A stretch of DNA of 39,434 nt from an uncultured Methanobrevibacter sp. GTDB taxonomy: Archaea; Methanobacteriota; Methanobacteria; Methanobacteriales; Methanobacteriaceae. The stretch lies in NCBI RefSeq assembly GCF_947166415.1, contig NZ_CAMVEE010000019.1:1-39434 (forward strand). Reading direction: 5' to 3'. Position numbers and translations under genes: made by a program. The notes under the pieces are model-generated. The model had not been told where the DNA came from. It saw only the letters and a list, made by a program, of their open reading frames with translations, and made no database searches. This document shows positions 8,180 to 16,715 of this stretch, piece by piece; the first letter of the stretch is position 1, and the number at the start of each line of letters is the position of its first letter.

Positions 8180-9847
8180 ATGTTTAATAATAATAAAATT
8201 TTAGTAGTTATTCCTGCAAGAGGGGGCTCAAAGGGCATTCCTCGCAAGAATATCCGCTTATTGAATGATAAACCATTAATTTCTTATTCTATCAATACTG
8301 CGAAATCTTCTCAATATGTGGATGATGTTGTAGTAACTACAGATGATTCTGAAATTGCATTGATTTCTGAAAAATTTGGAGCTAGTGTTATCAGACGTTC
8401 AGAAGAGTTATCTACAGATGAGGTCACTCTTGACCCCGTAGTGTATGATGCAATGGTTCAAAAAGAAAAATTGGCCTTTGATGAATATGATATTGTAATT
8501 ACAATAAAACCTACTTCTCCATTGCTCAAGGTGGAAACATTGGACAGGGCTATTGAAAAATTTGAAGATTTCTCTGTTGACAGTGTGATTTCTGTCGTTG
8601 ATGACAGGCATTTGAATTGGGGATATGATGAAAATAATGATAGATATTTCCCGCTTTATATGGAAAGATTGCCTAGACAGGAGTTGCCAAAGTCATTTAG
8701 GGAAACTGGAGCCTTTTTAGCGACTAGAAGATCTTTTGTCAATGAATTTTCACGTCTTGGAAGCAATATAGATATTGTGGAAGTTTCTAAGGAAGAAAGT
8801 GTTGACATCACCTGTTTTGAAGATTGGTGGATTGCAGAAAACTATCTTCAAAAGAAAAAAGTCGCCATCATAGTTAACGCATTTGAGGAAATAGGCACAG
8901 GAAATATGAATAGGTGTTTGACAATAGCTTCCAAACTGGTTTTCAATGATGTGGTGTTCTTCTTGGATGAAGCTCATCCTTTAGGAATTGATATGGTAAA
9001 CAGCTATAACTATAAATACATGATTTATGATGGTTTCGATAATTTATTTGATAAATTGGAGGAATATAATCCTGAAATTGTAATTAATGATATTTTAGAT
9101 ACAAATTCAGAGCATATCCTCAATTTGAAGAGTAAAGGTTATTTTGTTGTCAATTTTGAAGATTTAGGTACTGGTTCTGAATTTGCAGATGTTGTTTTCG
9201 ATGATCTGTATGAACATGATTTGTCTCAAAAGAATATATTTACAAGCTATAAATACTATATTCTAAGAGACGAATTTTATTTCCAACCTCAAAAGATAAT
9301 TACTAACGCTGTCAACAATGTTCTGATTGCTTTTCCAGGCACTGACCCAAACAACCTTACAGAAAAGGTCATAAACGCCATTCTTTCAACAAATTATGAA
9401 GGAAGGGTCAATGTTATTGTGGGAATAGGTTATCCGGATAAGGAAGGATTGGTAGCTAAGATAGAATCAAATCCATCAGTTCAAGTTTATACTAACGTTT
9501 CAAATATAAGTGAGTTCATGTTTAAAGCTGACATAATGTTCACATCAAGTGGACGTTTGATGTATGACATCTGTTCATTAGGTGTTCCGACAATATGTTT
9601 ATGTCAGGATGAACGGGAATTGACTCATGCATTCAGCAGCAATACAAACGGATTCATAAATATGGGTCTTGGCGAACCTCTTGAGGTAGCCGAAGTCAGA
9701 GACCAGTTCATCGAGTTGGTTAATAATTATGAGCAAAGATTAGAAATGCATAAAAGGATGTCTTCTATCGATGTAAAAAATGGATTTAAAAATATTTGGA
9801 CAGTAATTGATGACGAATATCGAAAATTCAAATTGGAAAATAGGTGA
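8180..9847 (+). CDS. Fusion: NeuA-like CMP-nonulosonate cytidylyltransferase + PseG/SpsG-like domain lacking the catalytic His
   Basis: Residues 1 to about 225 are an intact-looking acylneuraminate cytidylyltransferase: I-P-A-R-G-G-S-K-G-I-P-R-K-N (11-24), T-T-D-D-S-E-I-A, R-S-E-E-L-S-T-D, K-P-T-S-P-L and the acidic D-I-T-x-F-E-D near 209-215. These enzymes make CMP-activated sialic-like sugars from CTP. Residues 226 to 555 match the GT-B-like PseG/SpsG family, which hydrolyses UDP from a UDP-sugar in pseudaminate synthesis. Its glycine-rich loop reads G-T-G-N-M-N-R-C at 239-246, so the catalytic histidine of G-x-G-H-x-x-R-C is Asn242. The C-terminus keeps S-S-G-R-L-M-Y-D. Hydrolase activity is therefore doubtful. 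The NeuB homologue follows directly, with its ribosome binding site overlapping this stop codon. The likely product is a surface nonulosonate-type sugar, but the exact sugar is unknown. Confidence 0.85.
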   Translation: MFNNNKILVVIPARGGSKGIPRKNIRLLNDKPLISYSINTAKSSQYVDDVVVTTDDSEIALISEKFGASVIRRSEELSTDEVTLDPVVYDAMVQKEKLAFDEYDIVITIKPTSPLLKVETLDRAIEKFEDFSVDSVISVVDDRHLNWGYDENNDRYFPLYMERLPRQELPKSFRETGAFLATRRSFVNEFSRLGSNIDIVEVSKEESVDITCFEDWWIAENYLQKKKVAIIVNAFEEIGTGNMNRCLTIASKLVFNDVVFFLDEAHPLGIDMVNSYNYKYMIYDGFDNLFDKLEEYNPEIVINDILDTNSEHILNLKSKGYFVVNFEDLGTGSEFADVVFDDLYEHDLSQKNIFTSYKYYILRDEFYFQPQKIITNAVNNVLIAFPGTDPNNLTEKVINAILSTNYEGRVNVIVGIGYPDKEGLVAKIESNPSVQVYTNVSNISEFMFKADIMFTSSGRLMYDICSLGVPTICLCQDERELTHAFSSNTNGFINMGLGEPLEVAEVRDQFIELVNNYEQRLEMHKRMSSIDVKNGFKNIWTVIDDEYRKFKLENR

Positions 9848-9852
9848 TTATT

Positions 9853-10884
9853 TTGAATATTTTTACCAAAAAACCATTTTTAATCGCGGATGTTAGAAAT
9901 GACTTCCTTAAAATAGTCCAATCAAATAACATTTCCAATATGGATGCTGCAAAAAGTGCAATAAATCAGGCAAAATCATGCGGATTTGATGCAGTGAATT
10001 TTGAAGCATATCATTTAAAAAATCTATTTTCAAGAGATTATGTGGAATATCTCTCTAAAGAGCCCATAACATCTCATTTCTTTAAATTTGATGAATTTGG
10101 GTATGAAGAATTTCGTGAATTGGCAGATTATTGTCATGAGGTAAAAATTTCATTTTTAGCAACACCGATGGACTTTGAGTCAGCAGATTATTTGGAGGAA
10201 TTTGTGGACGTTTATAAGATTTCTTCTCATGATTTAACAAACATTCCATTCATCAAACATGTTGCAAGTAAGGACAAACCTATATTGCTCAACACAGGTG
10301 GTGCAACAATGAAAGAGATAAAGGATGCTGTCAGGGCAATTGAAGAGGACTCTCTTGTTGATATTGCGATAATGCATAGCGTCTTATCCTATCCGACATC
10401 ATATGATGATGCCAATCTATTGATGATTAAAGATCTTGTCAACAATTTCCCAGATTATGAAATAGGATATTGTGATTATACTGAAGTTGATGATGATTTG
10501 CTTATTCTGACAACCGCTTATAACTATGGTGCAGTTGTTTTGGAAAAGCAGTTCACATACGATAACATTACAACTGACAATAGTTGCGCTATAACTTATG
10601 ATGAGGTAATCAAATTCAAAAGTAAAATCGCATTCTTATCCAAGATTAACGGTCGCATCAATAAGCAGCCTTTGATTTGTGAATCCTTTGCAAGGAATGA
10701 AACTAGAAGGTCAATTGTCGCCAAAACCGATATTAAAAAGGGCGAACTGATTTCTGAAGATAAAATCACATTTAAAATGCCTAGCATTGGAATTTCACCG
10801 GCACAGGTTGAAGAAGTCATCGGAAAAAAAGCGAAAATGGATATCTTTAAAGATAACCTAATTGATTTTGATATGTTAGATTAA
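9853..10884 (+). CDS. NeuB/SpsE-like nonulosonate synthase homologue with divergent active site
   Basis: NeuB enzymes condense phosphoenolpyruvate with a C6 amino sugar to make sialic, pseudaminic or legionaminic acids. The fold is clear: A-T-P-M-D-F-E-S-A-D-Y-L, Y-K-I-S-S-H-D-L-T-N, I-L-L-N-T-G-G-A, M-H-S-V-L-S-Y-P-T, I-G-Y-C-D-Y, L-E-K-Q-F-T, and a C-terminal SAF domain from about residue 283 beginning T-R-R-S-I-V. The two Mn-binding histidines of characterised NeuB (His215 and His236 in the meningococcal enzyme) correspond to Y209 and Q233, and the N-terminal E-I-G-x-N-H motif is D-V-R-N-D-F. I prefer the TTG at 9853 as start, since AGGTGAT at 9842-9848 sits 4 nt upstream; an in-frame GTG at 9844 is the alternative. 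It is translationally coupled to the NeuA-PseG fusion. Confidence 0.82.
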   Translation: MNIFTKKPFLIADVRNDFLKIVQSNNISNMDAAKSAINQAKSCGFDAVNFEAYHLKNLFSRDYVEYLSKEPITSHFFKFDEFGYEEFRELADYCHEVKISFLATPMDFESADYLEEFVDVYKISSHDLTNIPFIKHVASKDKPILLNTGGATMKEIKDAVRAIEEDSLVDIAIMHSVLSYPTSYDDANLLMIKDLVNNFPDYEIGYCDYTEVDDDLLILTTAYNYGAVVLEKQFTYDNITTDNSCAITYDEVIKFKSKIAFLSKINGRINKQPLICESFARNETRRSIVAKTDIKKGELISEDKITFKMPSIGISPAQVEEVIGKKAKMDIFKDNLIDFDMLD

Positions 10885-10910
10885 AAAAAAGAAAAGATGG
10901 ATGGTTAAGT

Positions 10911-11093
10911 TTAGTCATCTATTGTAATACATTCGTTTGGACACATGTCCACGCATGTTTCACAGTAGCTGCATTCGTCCGGATCATTGATTGTTATTTT
11001 GCCATCCTTAAGTATTAGTACTTCCATTGGGCAAACATCACTACAATCCCCACAATTGTCACATTTACTTTCATCTATTGTTATTTTAGCCAT
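10911..11093 (-). CDS. 2[4Fe-4S] ferredoxin
   Basis: This 60-aa clostridial-type ferredoxin has two complete cluster motifs, C11-x2-C14-x2-C17-x3-C21-P and C41-x2-C44-x2-C47-x3-C51-P, each binding one [4Fe-4S] cluster. It is a soluble low-potential electron carrier for enzymes such as the 2-oxoacid oxidoreductases. The start ATG at 11093 has GGAGATT upstream on the minus strand. It is convergent with the neuB homologue (26 bp gap) and lies 60 bp downstream of the zinc-ribbon/NERD-like gene on the same strand, probably as its own unit, since an A/T-rich gap separates them. A specific partner cannot be named. Confidence 0.95.
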   Translation of the reverse strand: MAKITIDESKCDNCGDCSDVCPMEVLILKDGKITINDPDECSYCETCVDMCPNECITIDD

Positions 11094-11153
11094 TATTCAA
11101 TCTCCATAGTTTTTTCATAATTTTTATAAAATTAAAAATAAAAAAAAGAAAAA

Positions 11154-12686
11154 TTAAATTTCTGAAGAACAGTCTGCAGCATAGTTGTTAATCAAAACTG
11201 CACACTTGTCAATTGTTTCAGAATCTAATTTTATAGTGCTTGTTTGGATCTTATTCAATAATTCTTCAATAAATAGGTCCTCATCAGTCAAAGGCATATT
11301 TATAACGACAACTTCATTGTTTATAAAACCGACTAATGGTTCAACAAAGCAATTTCTGATGTTGTTGTCATTAAGGAAGTTTATTAAATCTTCACCTAAG
11401 CTTAAAGCTTTTTGTTTTACTTTATTGTCTTGAGAGAATTTTGCCTGTTTGGTTGTGTATCTGAATTTTCTTACATTTTCAGAGTTAGTAAATTCTTCAA
11501 GCTTGTCTTCATCTAATTCACTTGATCCAATTAAATTTAGATTTTCATTTTCAGAGTCTAATCTTAGTTTCGGATTATATTTTTGTGATAGAAGAGCATA
11601 AATTCCAGTTGGACCAACAACTAAATGGTTAATACCTGAGTTAGATGTTGGAGTTTTCACGTTGTAAAAGACATAATATTCTTCAGGGAGAGTTAACAAG
11701 TGTTCTCTTATGATTCTTGATCTTTCTTCAACTTCTTTTACATCACGAGTTTTATATAGTCCGTAACATAAGATAATTACTCCAATAATTAAAGTGAATA
11801 TACCTAAATTACTGTTGATAAGCAAAATCTCAATTATACTTATAACAAATACTGCCGCACCGATTGTTGTTATTGCGGAATTTTGGTCAATTTCATCATT
11901 TTCAAAGAAACTTCTTTCTTCTTCAATTGTATCGGTTTTGATAATATTGTTATCAGGTTCTTTTATAGCTAATTTATCGAGAAAACCTCCAAAGGAGTTT
12001 TCTGGCTCATTTGGGGTATCGTCTACATAATATTCTTTCATTCCTTTTAAGAATTCATCTTTCAGGAAATTTTTCAAAATATTATAATCATTAGTTTTTG
12101 GAACAGCAAATTCTCTTCCGAATTTTTTCATAACTGCTTTAGGAATAGTGGTTCTAGCAGTCTTACCGTTCATTTCAGCATCTAATTCTTCTTGTCTTTT
12201 CTCGTTATCAGCTATTTCTAGCATATGTTCTTCTGAGAAGAAATTTTCGATTTTGTTTGTAATTGACTTTATGGAGCGTATGTTATCTTCTGTTTCAGGT
12301 CCTTCAGATGCTGGATCTTTAGGTTTAGATTGTGCCCTGTATTTTTCTGCTTCTTTTTTTCTTTGTTCGAGATACTTGTCAAGTTCTTTGTTCATATCAT
12401 CATCTAAATATCTTAAAGAACCTCCACAACTATCACATTCGTAATCAAGTATGTTATCACTGCTTTTGATTTTATATTTCAATCCGCAGTCTTCACATTG
12501 GACAATATATGAATTATCATACTTGAATGAATCCATAAAAGAAGAACGAGACTTTTTGTCTCCATCAGAATACTCTTCTAAATATTCTAACTCTCCTGCA
12601 CATGAAGAACACTCGAATGTACTTATATCGTCATCATCATCGAGTTGGTATTTAGCACCACAGTTCTTACAGCATACAACTTTCAT
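11154..12686 (-). CDS. Membrane protein with two N-terminal zinc ribbons and a C-terminal NERD-like domain
   Basis: The 510-aa protein begins with two four-cysteine zinc ribbons: C6/C9 with C26/C29, and C64/C67 with C84/C87. A charged, probably helical linker (residues 95-265) follows, then two adjacent transmembrane helices (about 271-290 and 293-312). The cytosolic C-terminal domain resembles the NERD nuclease-related fold (Y-Y-V-F-Y-N-V, then G-I-N-H-L-V-V-G-P-T-G-I-Y at 351-363). The aspartate of the usual I-D-H-V-V-V is Asn353, and the E-x-K that should follow is replaced by L-S-Q-K, so nuclease activity seems unlikely. The start ATG at 12686 follows GAGGATAAT. Domain assignments for the zinc ribbons and helices are direct; NERD is a moderate-confidence call. 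The role is unknown. Confidence 0.72.
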   Translation of the reverse strand: MKVVCCKNCGAKYQLDDDDDISTFECSSCAGELEYLEEYSDGDKKSRSSFMDSFKYDNSYIVQCEDCGLKYKIKSSDNILDYECDSCGGSLRYLDDDMNKELDKYLEQRKKEAEKYRAQSKPKDPASEGPETEDNIRSIKSITNKIENFFSEEHMLEIADNEKRQEELDAEMNGKTARTTIPKAVMKKFGREFAVPKTNDYNILKNFLKDEFLKGMKEYYVDDTPNEPENSFGGFLDKLAIKEPDNNIIKTDTIEEERSFFENDEIDQNSAITTIGAAVFVISIIEILLINSNLGIFTLIIGVIILCYGLYKTRDVKEVEERSRIIREHLLTLPEEYYVFYNVKTPTSNSGINHLVVGPTGIYALLSQKYNPKLRLDSENENLNLIGSSELDEDKLEEFTNSENVRKFRYTTKQAKFSQDNKVKQKALSLGEDLINFLNDNNIRNCFVEPLVGFINNEVVVINMPLTDEDLFIEELLNKIQTSTIKLDSETIDKCAVLINNYAADCSSEI

Positions 12687-12861
12687 ATTATCCTCTTTAA
12701 ACTGAATTTTATGATATTATTTTTTTATTTTTTTTATTATATACCTTTCTAAAAAAGAGTATATTTTACTAAATATATTCGTAAAAATAAATTTTTAATT
12801 TGGCATGAAAAATCATTTTTCAATGCAAATGTCCAGATCAATCAAGAGATGAAAAAATTCC
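12687..12861. promoter_or_regulatory. Intergenic region: minus-strand promoter and a hairpin
   Basis: On the minus strand a GTATATAATA sequence (plus-strand 12738-12747) lies about 55 bp before the zinc-ribbon/NERD gene and is a plausible TATA box. Closer to the upstream glycosyltransferase gene, 12803-12826 forms a hairpin: GCAT-GAAAAA pairs with TTTTTC-A-ATGC, with a 1-nt bulge and a short loop. It may act as the transcription end of the GT39-like gene. Both assignments are inferences from position. Confidence 0.45.
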
Positions 12862-14439
12862 TCACATGCCCTTCTTTTGGTATAAATGCAAATTATTTAT
12901 ATTTTTTATTTCAGTATAATTGGTCAGGTTGTCCAATTTCGTATTTGCGATGTAATAAGTCAGATTACTGTTGTCAATTCCACTTTGATTGCTGACGGGT
13001 ATTCCAACTACGTTTCCTCCAATCCACCAGCGATATGGTCTGATGTTGTAGGTACCGATTGGAATGTCTTGATAATCAGGATTGTTTTCAATGATGTAGT
13101 TTGAGATTTCTTCTGTTGATGTGTATATTGTTGTAGGTTCGAATGTTTCGGTAAATGCGAAGCCTTGAATAACGAACAATACAATCAGGATTGCTGGAAT
13201 GATATTTTTATTAATCTTAAATTGATTTTGAATGATTTCAACCGCCTTTAGGATGAAGAATACGAATGCCGGAAATACGGGTATGATATATCTGTTGACT
13301 TTGATACTGTAATAACTGAAGAATATAAAGTTTGAAAGTATCCATGCCGCCATGAAGTATCCGTTTTTATTTTCGGAGTCTTTACCCAATAAATACAATC
13401 CAAGCAGGACTATCAAAGTTGTAATCACTGAACTGATTCTTGTATATGTTAGTGCAGCTATCAAAAATATTGCAAAAGGAATGGCATGTTTCTTTTCAGG
13501 TTTGATTTCGCTTTTGGCCAACCATATTATTGCACCTATTAGCAATATTGCAAAGACAATCCATGATAATGGGGTAGGATTTTCCAGTACAGGATTTCCG
13601 TCAAACACAGTATGTGAATTTGAAATAAAATTAGGGAAATTGAACAAGTAATATCCTAATTTGGTATTGTATGCAGGGTCTTTGCTTGATCCTTGCTTTC
13701 CGGAAATTCCATTGGCCATTTGTGAACCTGCTTCAAATTGGCCATGTCCCATAATAAGAACTATTGAAAAAATCATTATTGCAAGTATTATTCCAATTAA
13801 AAAACCTTGTTTGATGTATGGATAATCTTCCTTTTTAATTTTAAAGCCGTTTACATAGACATAGTAAAGCAATAATGCGGGCACGGTTAGAATAACGGTA
13901 TATCTTGTGAAAAATCCCAATACAAACAATACAATCAGATACCTGTAAAATTTAGGATTTTTATTGATGGCAATCATTGTAAATAAAACAAGCCAGATTG
14001 TTATTGCAACTGCAGGAATGTCCAAAGTACCATTAGCAAGCCAGGTCAAGTTAAGTGAAAGGGTGGTATAAATTATTGTCCCGGTCAAACTTAAGGTTTC
14101 ATCAAAATATTCCCTTAAAAGAAGGTACAGACCAACGTTTCCAAGGATTGCAAAAGCTCCTGTAACTATATAAATGGAAATTTGGCTTGTTATTCCCAAT
14201 CTGAACAAAATGGATGTTAAAAAGCAGATGATTGGGGATAAGAATATTGTACTAGTTGCATGGATGTTTGTTCCAGTATAGTAAAGCGCATTTATAAGAT
14301 AGATATAGACGTCACTGCAGCTTATTCCAATTTTCATATTGAAATTGATGTAATGAGCAACTAAAATTGCGCTAAAAATAACTAGAACTATCAGAAAGTA
14401 CTTATCTTTCTTGCTTGTATTGAAATCTTCAAACATCAT
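12862..14439 (-). CDS. GT39-like membrane glycosyltransferase (polyprenyl-phosphate-sugar dependent)
   Basis: The protein (525 aa) is polytopic with about 11-13 hydrophobic helices and a hydrophilic C-terminal part (from about residue 440) that would face the cell exterior. Features fit the GT-C superfamily of ArnT/PMT-type transferases: the first extracellular loop has an acidic residue in S-C-S-D-V-Y-I-Y, there is a T-R-Y-T segment, and a late S-Y-Y-S-I-K-V-N-R-Y-I-I-P-V-F-P motif is typical of GT39 proteins. These enzymes transfer a sugar from a polyprenyl-phosphate carrier to a lipid, protein or polymer outside the membrane; substrates are unknown here. It starts 35 bp downstream of the DGGGP synthase gene. 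No clear Shine-Dalgarno precedes ATG-ATG at 14439/14436. Confidence 0.75.
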   Translation of the reverse strand: MMFEDFNTSKKDKYFLIVLVIFSAILVAHYINFNMKIGISCSDVYIYLINALYYTGTNIHATSTIFLSPIICFLTSILFRLGITSQISIYIVTGAFAILGNVGLYLLLREYFDETLSLTGTIIYTTLSLNLTWLANGTLDIPAVAITIWLVLFTMIAINKNPKFYRYLIVLFVLGFFTRYTVILTVPALLLYYVYVNGFKIKKEDYPYIKQGFLIGIILAIMIFSIVLIMGHGQFEAGSQMANGISGKQGSSKDPAYNTKLGYYLFNFPNFISNSHTVFDGNPVLENPTPLSWIVFAILLIGAIIWLAKSEIKPEKKHAIPFAIFLIAALTYTRISSVITTLIVLLGLYLLGKDSENKNGYFMAAWILSNFIFFSYYSIKVNRYIIPVFPAFVFFILKAVEIIQNQFKINKNIIPAILIVLFVIQGFAFTETFEPTTIYTSTEEISNYIIENNPDYQDIPIGTYNIRPYRWWIGGNVVGIPVSNQSGIDNSNLTYYIANTKLDNLTNYTEIKNINNLHLYQKKGM

Positions 14440-14474
14440 TTAATATTTTTGCATAAATCAATATTTAATTATTG

Positions 14475-15323
14475 TTAAAAATTGAAAGATCCGAAAACAA
14501 ATGCAACAAATGCAATCAGCATTCCAATTTTCAGATATTTGGAAACTTTTTTTGCAGTTTCCCTATCCTGTGATTTAAAGATTAAAAATGCTGAGTATAA
14601 GAACAGCAACACTGCAATTGCTATCACGACAAGGTATAAAATACCAAATATATTATAATAATACAGTAAAGGACACAATGCGCTATCTATAATGATTAAA
14701 CAAACAGCTATCATTGCAGGAATCTTTTCACCAATCAAAATAGGCAAGGTTTTAGCACCTTCAATTTTATCTCCTTCAATGTCTTCTATATCTTTTACGA
14801 TTTCACGGGCGGTTGTCATAACAAATGCAAAGAAACCAAGATAAATTGAAGTCAAGATTATGTCTGGATTATTTAATGTAAATCCTCCGAATACAAATCC
14901 AAAACCGGTCATAAACCCTACTGTCAGATTTCCGATGAGTGGTGTTGATTTTAATTTGTATGCATACAGATAAAGGACAATGTCAGCTATCAATACAATT
15001 GCAAATGGAATCCAGTTATTTGTTAAATAGCTGATCAGGAATCCGCATATTGTTCCAAGCAAAAACAAGAGGTAACCGTGGTTTCTTCCATTTTTAGGGG
15101 AAATCCTTCCTGATGGAATTGGTCTTTCGGGTTTATTTATTAAATCAATTTTATAATCAAAATAATCATTGATTACATTTCCCGCAGCTGTTTCGAAAAA
15201 TACTGCAATCATTGCAAGTATAATGGGAATACTAATGGTTTTATCAATTATTGCGACTAATATTATAGCAATCGCACCCATTAATGCATTTCCCGGTCGT
15301 AATATCTCAATATAAGGATTCAT
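14475..15323 (-). CDS. UbiA-family prenyltransferase, probable (S)-2,3-di-O-geranylgeranylglyceryl phosphate synthase
   Basis: This integral membrane enzyme (282 aa, about eight helices) adds the second geranylgeranyl chain to geranylgeranylglyceryl phosphate, the second ether-bond step in archaeal lipid synthesis. The two aspartate-rich UbiA motifs are present: N-D-Y-F-D-Y-K-I-D (residues about 52-60, followed by K-P-E-R-P-I-P-S-G) and the second, R-E-I-V-K-D-I-E-D-I-E-G-D. Y-A-Y-K-L-K-S-T-P-L-I-G-N is typical of archaeal DGGGP synthases. An alternative UbiA substrate cannot be excluded by sequence alone. It is divergent from the inositol phosphate synthase gene across about 130 bp, placing two lipid genes back to back. 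Confidence 0.9.
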   Translation of the reverse strand: MNPYIEILRPGNALMGAIAIILVAIIDKTISIPIILAMIAVFFETAAGNVINDYFDYKIDLINKPERPIPSGRISPKNGRNHGYLLFLLGTICGFLISYLTNNWIPFAIVLIADIVLYLYAYKLKSTPLIGNLTVGFMTGFGFVFGGFTLNNPDIILTSIYLGFFAFVMTTAREIVKDIEDIEGDKIEGAKTLPILIGEKIPAMIAVCLIIIDSALCPLLYYYNIFGILYLVVIAIAVLLFLYSAFLIFKSQDRETAKKVSKYLKIGMLIAFVAFVFGSFNF

Positions 15324-15454
15324 TTTCTAACTCCATTATCAAATAAAAAATATTTTTAATAAATAATTATATAAAGTATATCAAATAATACATATATTAG
15401 TATTATCTTTATTTAAAGTATTACTTTATATTAACTAAAATAATTGGTGTTATG

Positions 15455-16549
15455 ATGGATAAAATTAAAATAGCTATTGTTGGAATGGGAAACTGTGCTA
15501 GCTCTCTCATTCAAGGAATTCACTATTATGATGGAAAAAATCCCGAAGATGCAATTGGACTTATGCATTGGGAAATCGGAGGATACAAACCTAGTGACAT
15601 TGAAGTTGTTGCCGCTTTTGATGTAGATGCAAGAAAAGTCGGAAAAACAATCGATGAAGCAATGTTTGCAAAACCTAACTGTACAACTGTATTTCAAAAG
15701 GATATTCCAAAATATGATGTAACCGTAAGCATGGGTCATGTTTTGGACGGGGTTGCAGAACACATGTCTAACTATGATGATGAGTACACATTTGTTGTAA
15801 GCGACGCCGAACCTGTAGATGTTGTTGAAGTGTTAAAGAAAAGCGGTGCTGAAATATTGGTCAATTATTTGCCTGTAGGTTCAGAAAAAGCTGCAAGATT
15901 CTACGCTCAATGCGCACTTGATGCCGAAATAGCATATGTTAACTGTATGCCTGTTTTCATTGTAAGTGATGATGAATGGGATGCCAAATTCAAAGAAAAA
16001 GGAATTCCTATTGTCGGAGACGACATTAAAGCCCAAATTGGTGCAACTATTACTCACAGAACATTAGCTAGTTTATTCATGGATAGGGGTGTAAAACTAG
16101 ATAGAACTTATCAAATTAACACCGGTGGAAACACTGACTTTTTAAATATGCTGAATAGGGAAAGATTAGACTCTAAAAAAGAATCTAAAACAGAAGCGGT
16201 TCAATCTGTCTTAACTGAAAGAATGGATGATCGTGATATTCACATTGGTCCTAGTGATTATGTCCCATGGCAAAATGATAATAAATTGTGCTTCCTCAGA
16301 ATGGAAGGACGTACCTTTGGTGATGTCCCAATGAACATTGAACTCAGGTTAAGTGTTGAAGATTCACCTAACTCTGCAGGATGTGTTATTGATGCAGTAA
16401 GATGCTGTAAAATCGGTTTGGAAAGAGGTATTGGTGGTCAACTTACTTCTATTTCTTCATACACTATGAAACATCCACCTATTCAATACACTGATGATGA
16501 AGCATATGAAAATGTTGAAAAATTCATTTCTGGCGAATTAGAAAGATAA
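15455..16549 (+). CDS. ino1: myo-Inositol-1-phosphate synthase family protein
   Basis: This NAD-dependent enzyme converts glucose 6-phosphate to inositol 1-phosphate (1L-myo-inositol 1-phosphate), the precursor of archaetidylinositol-type lipids. The 364-aa protein opens with the Rossmann motif I-A-I-V-G-M-G-N-C-A-S-S, then has V-A-A-F-D-V-D, E-I-L-V-N-Y-L-P-V-G-S-E, G-D-D-I-K-A-Q-I-G-A-T-I-T-H-R, N-T-G-G-N-T-D-F-L-N and S-K-K-E-S-K-T-E-A-V, all characteristic of the short prokaryotic/archaeal class of the family. Of two adjacent ATGs (15452, 15455) I choose the second, since GGTGTT at 15446-15451 then has the usual 3-nt spacing. The opposing DGGGP synthase supports a membrane-lipid role. Confidence 0.93.
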   Translation: MDKIKIAIVGMGNCASSLIQGIHYYDGKNPEDAIGLMHWEIGGYKPSDIEVVAAFDVDARKVGKTIDEAMFAKPNCTTVFQKDIPKYDVTVSMGHVLDGVAEHMSNYDDEYTFVVSDAEPVDVVEVLKKSGAEILVNYLPVGSEKAARFYAQCALDAEIAYVNCMPVFIVSDDEWDAKFKEKGIPIVGDDIKAQIGATITHRTLASLFMDRGVKLDRTYQINTGGNTDFLNMLNRERLDSKKESKTEAVQSVLTERMDDRDIHIGPSDYVPWQNDNKLCFLRMEGRTFGDVPMNIELRLSVEDSPNSAGCVIDAVRCCKIGLERGIGGQLTSISSYTMKHPPIQYTDDEAYENVEKFISGELER

Positions 16550-16600
16550 TTTTTCAATCTTTTTTTCACTTTTTTTCTTTTAACTTTTTTTTTAATATTT
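16550..16600 (+). terminator. Poly-T terminator after ino1
   Basis: Several T runs of 7-9 residues separated by short C/A-containing gaps follow the stop codon immediately. This is the usual form of intrinsic terminators in Methanobacteriales, where no hairpin is needed. Confidence 0.65.
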
Positions 16601-16634
16601 TTGAAAATTTTATAAAAATCGCTATTTAGTATCA

Positions 16635-16644
16635 TTTATATAAT
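16635..16644 (+). promoter_or_regulatory. TATA box of pycB
   Basis: TTTATATAAT lies about 72-81 bp before the pycB ATG, downstream of the ino1 terminator. A start site some 25 nt downstream would leave a leader of about 50 nt that includes the GAGGTG Shine-Dalgarno. Confidence 0.55.
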
Positions 16645-16715
16645 ACAAAAAACATATATTATAGTTGGATATTTTAGGATTACTTATAAAGAAAATTTGA
16701 AAGAGGTGTAAATTA

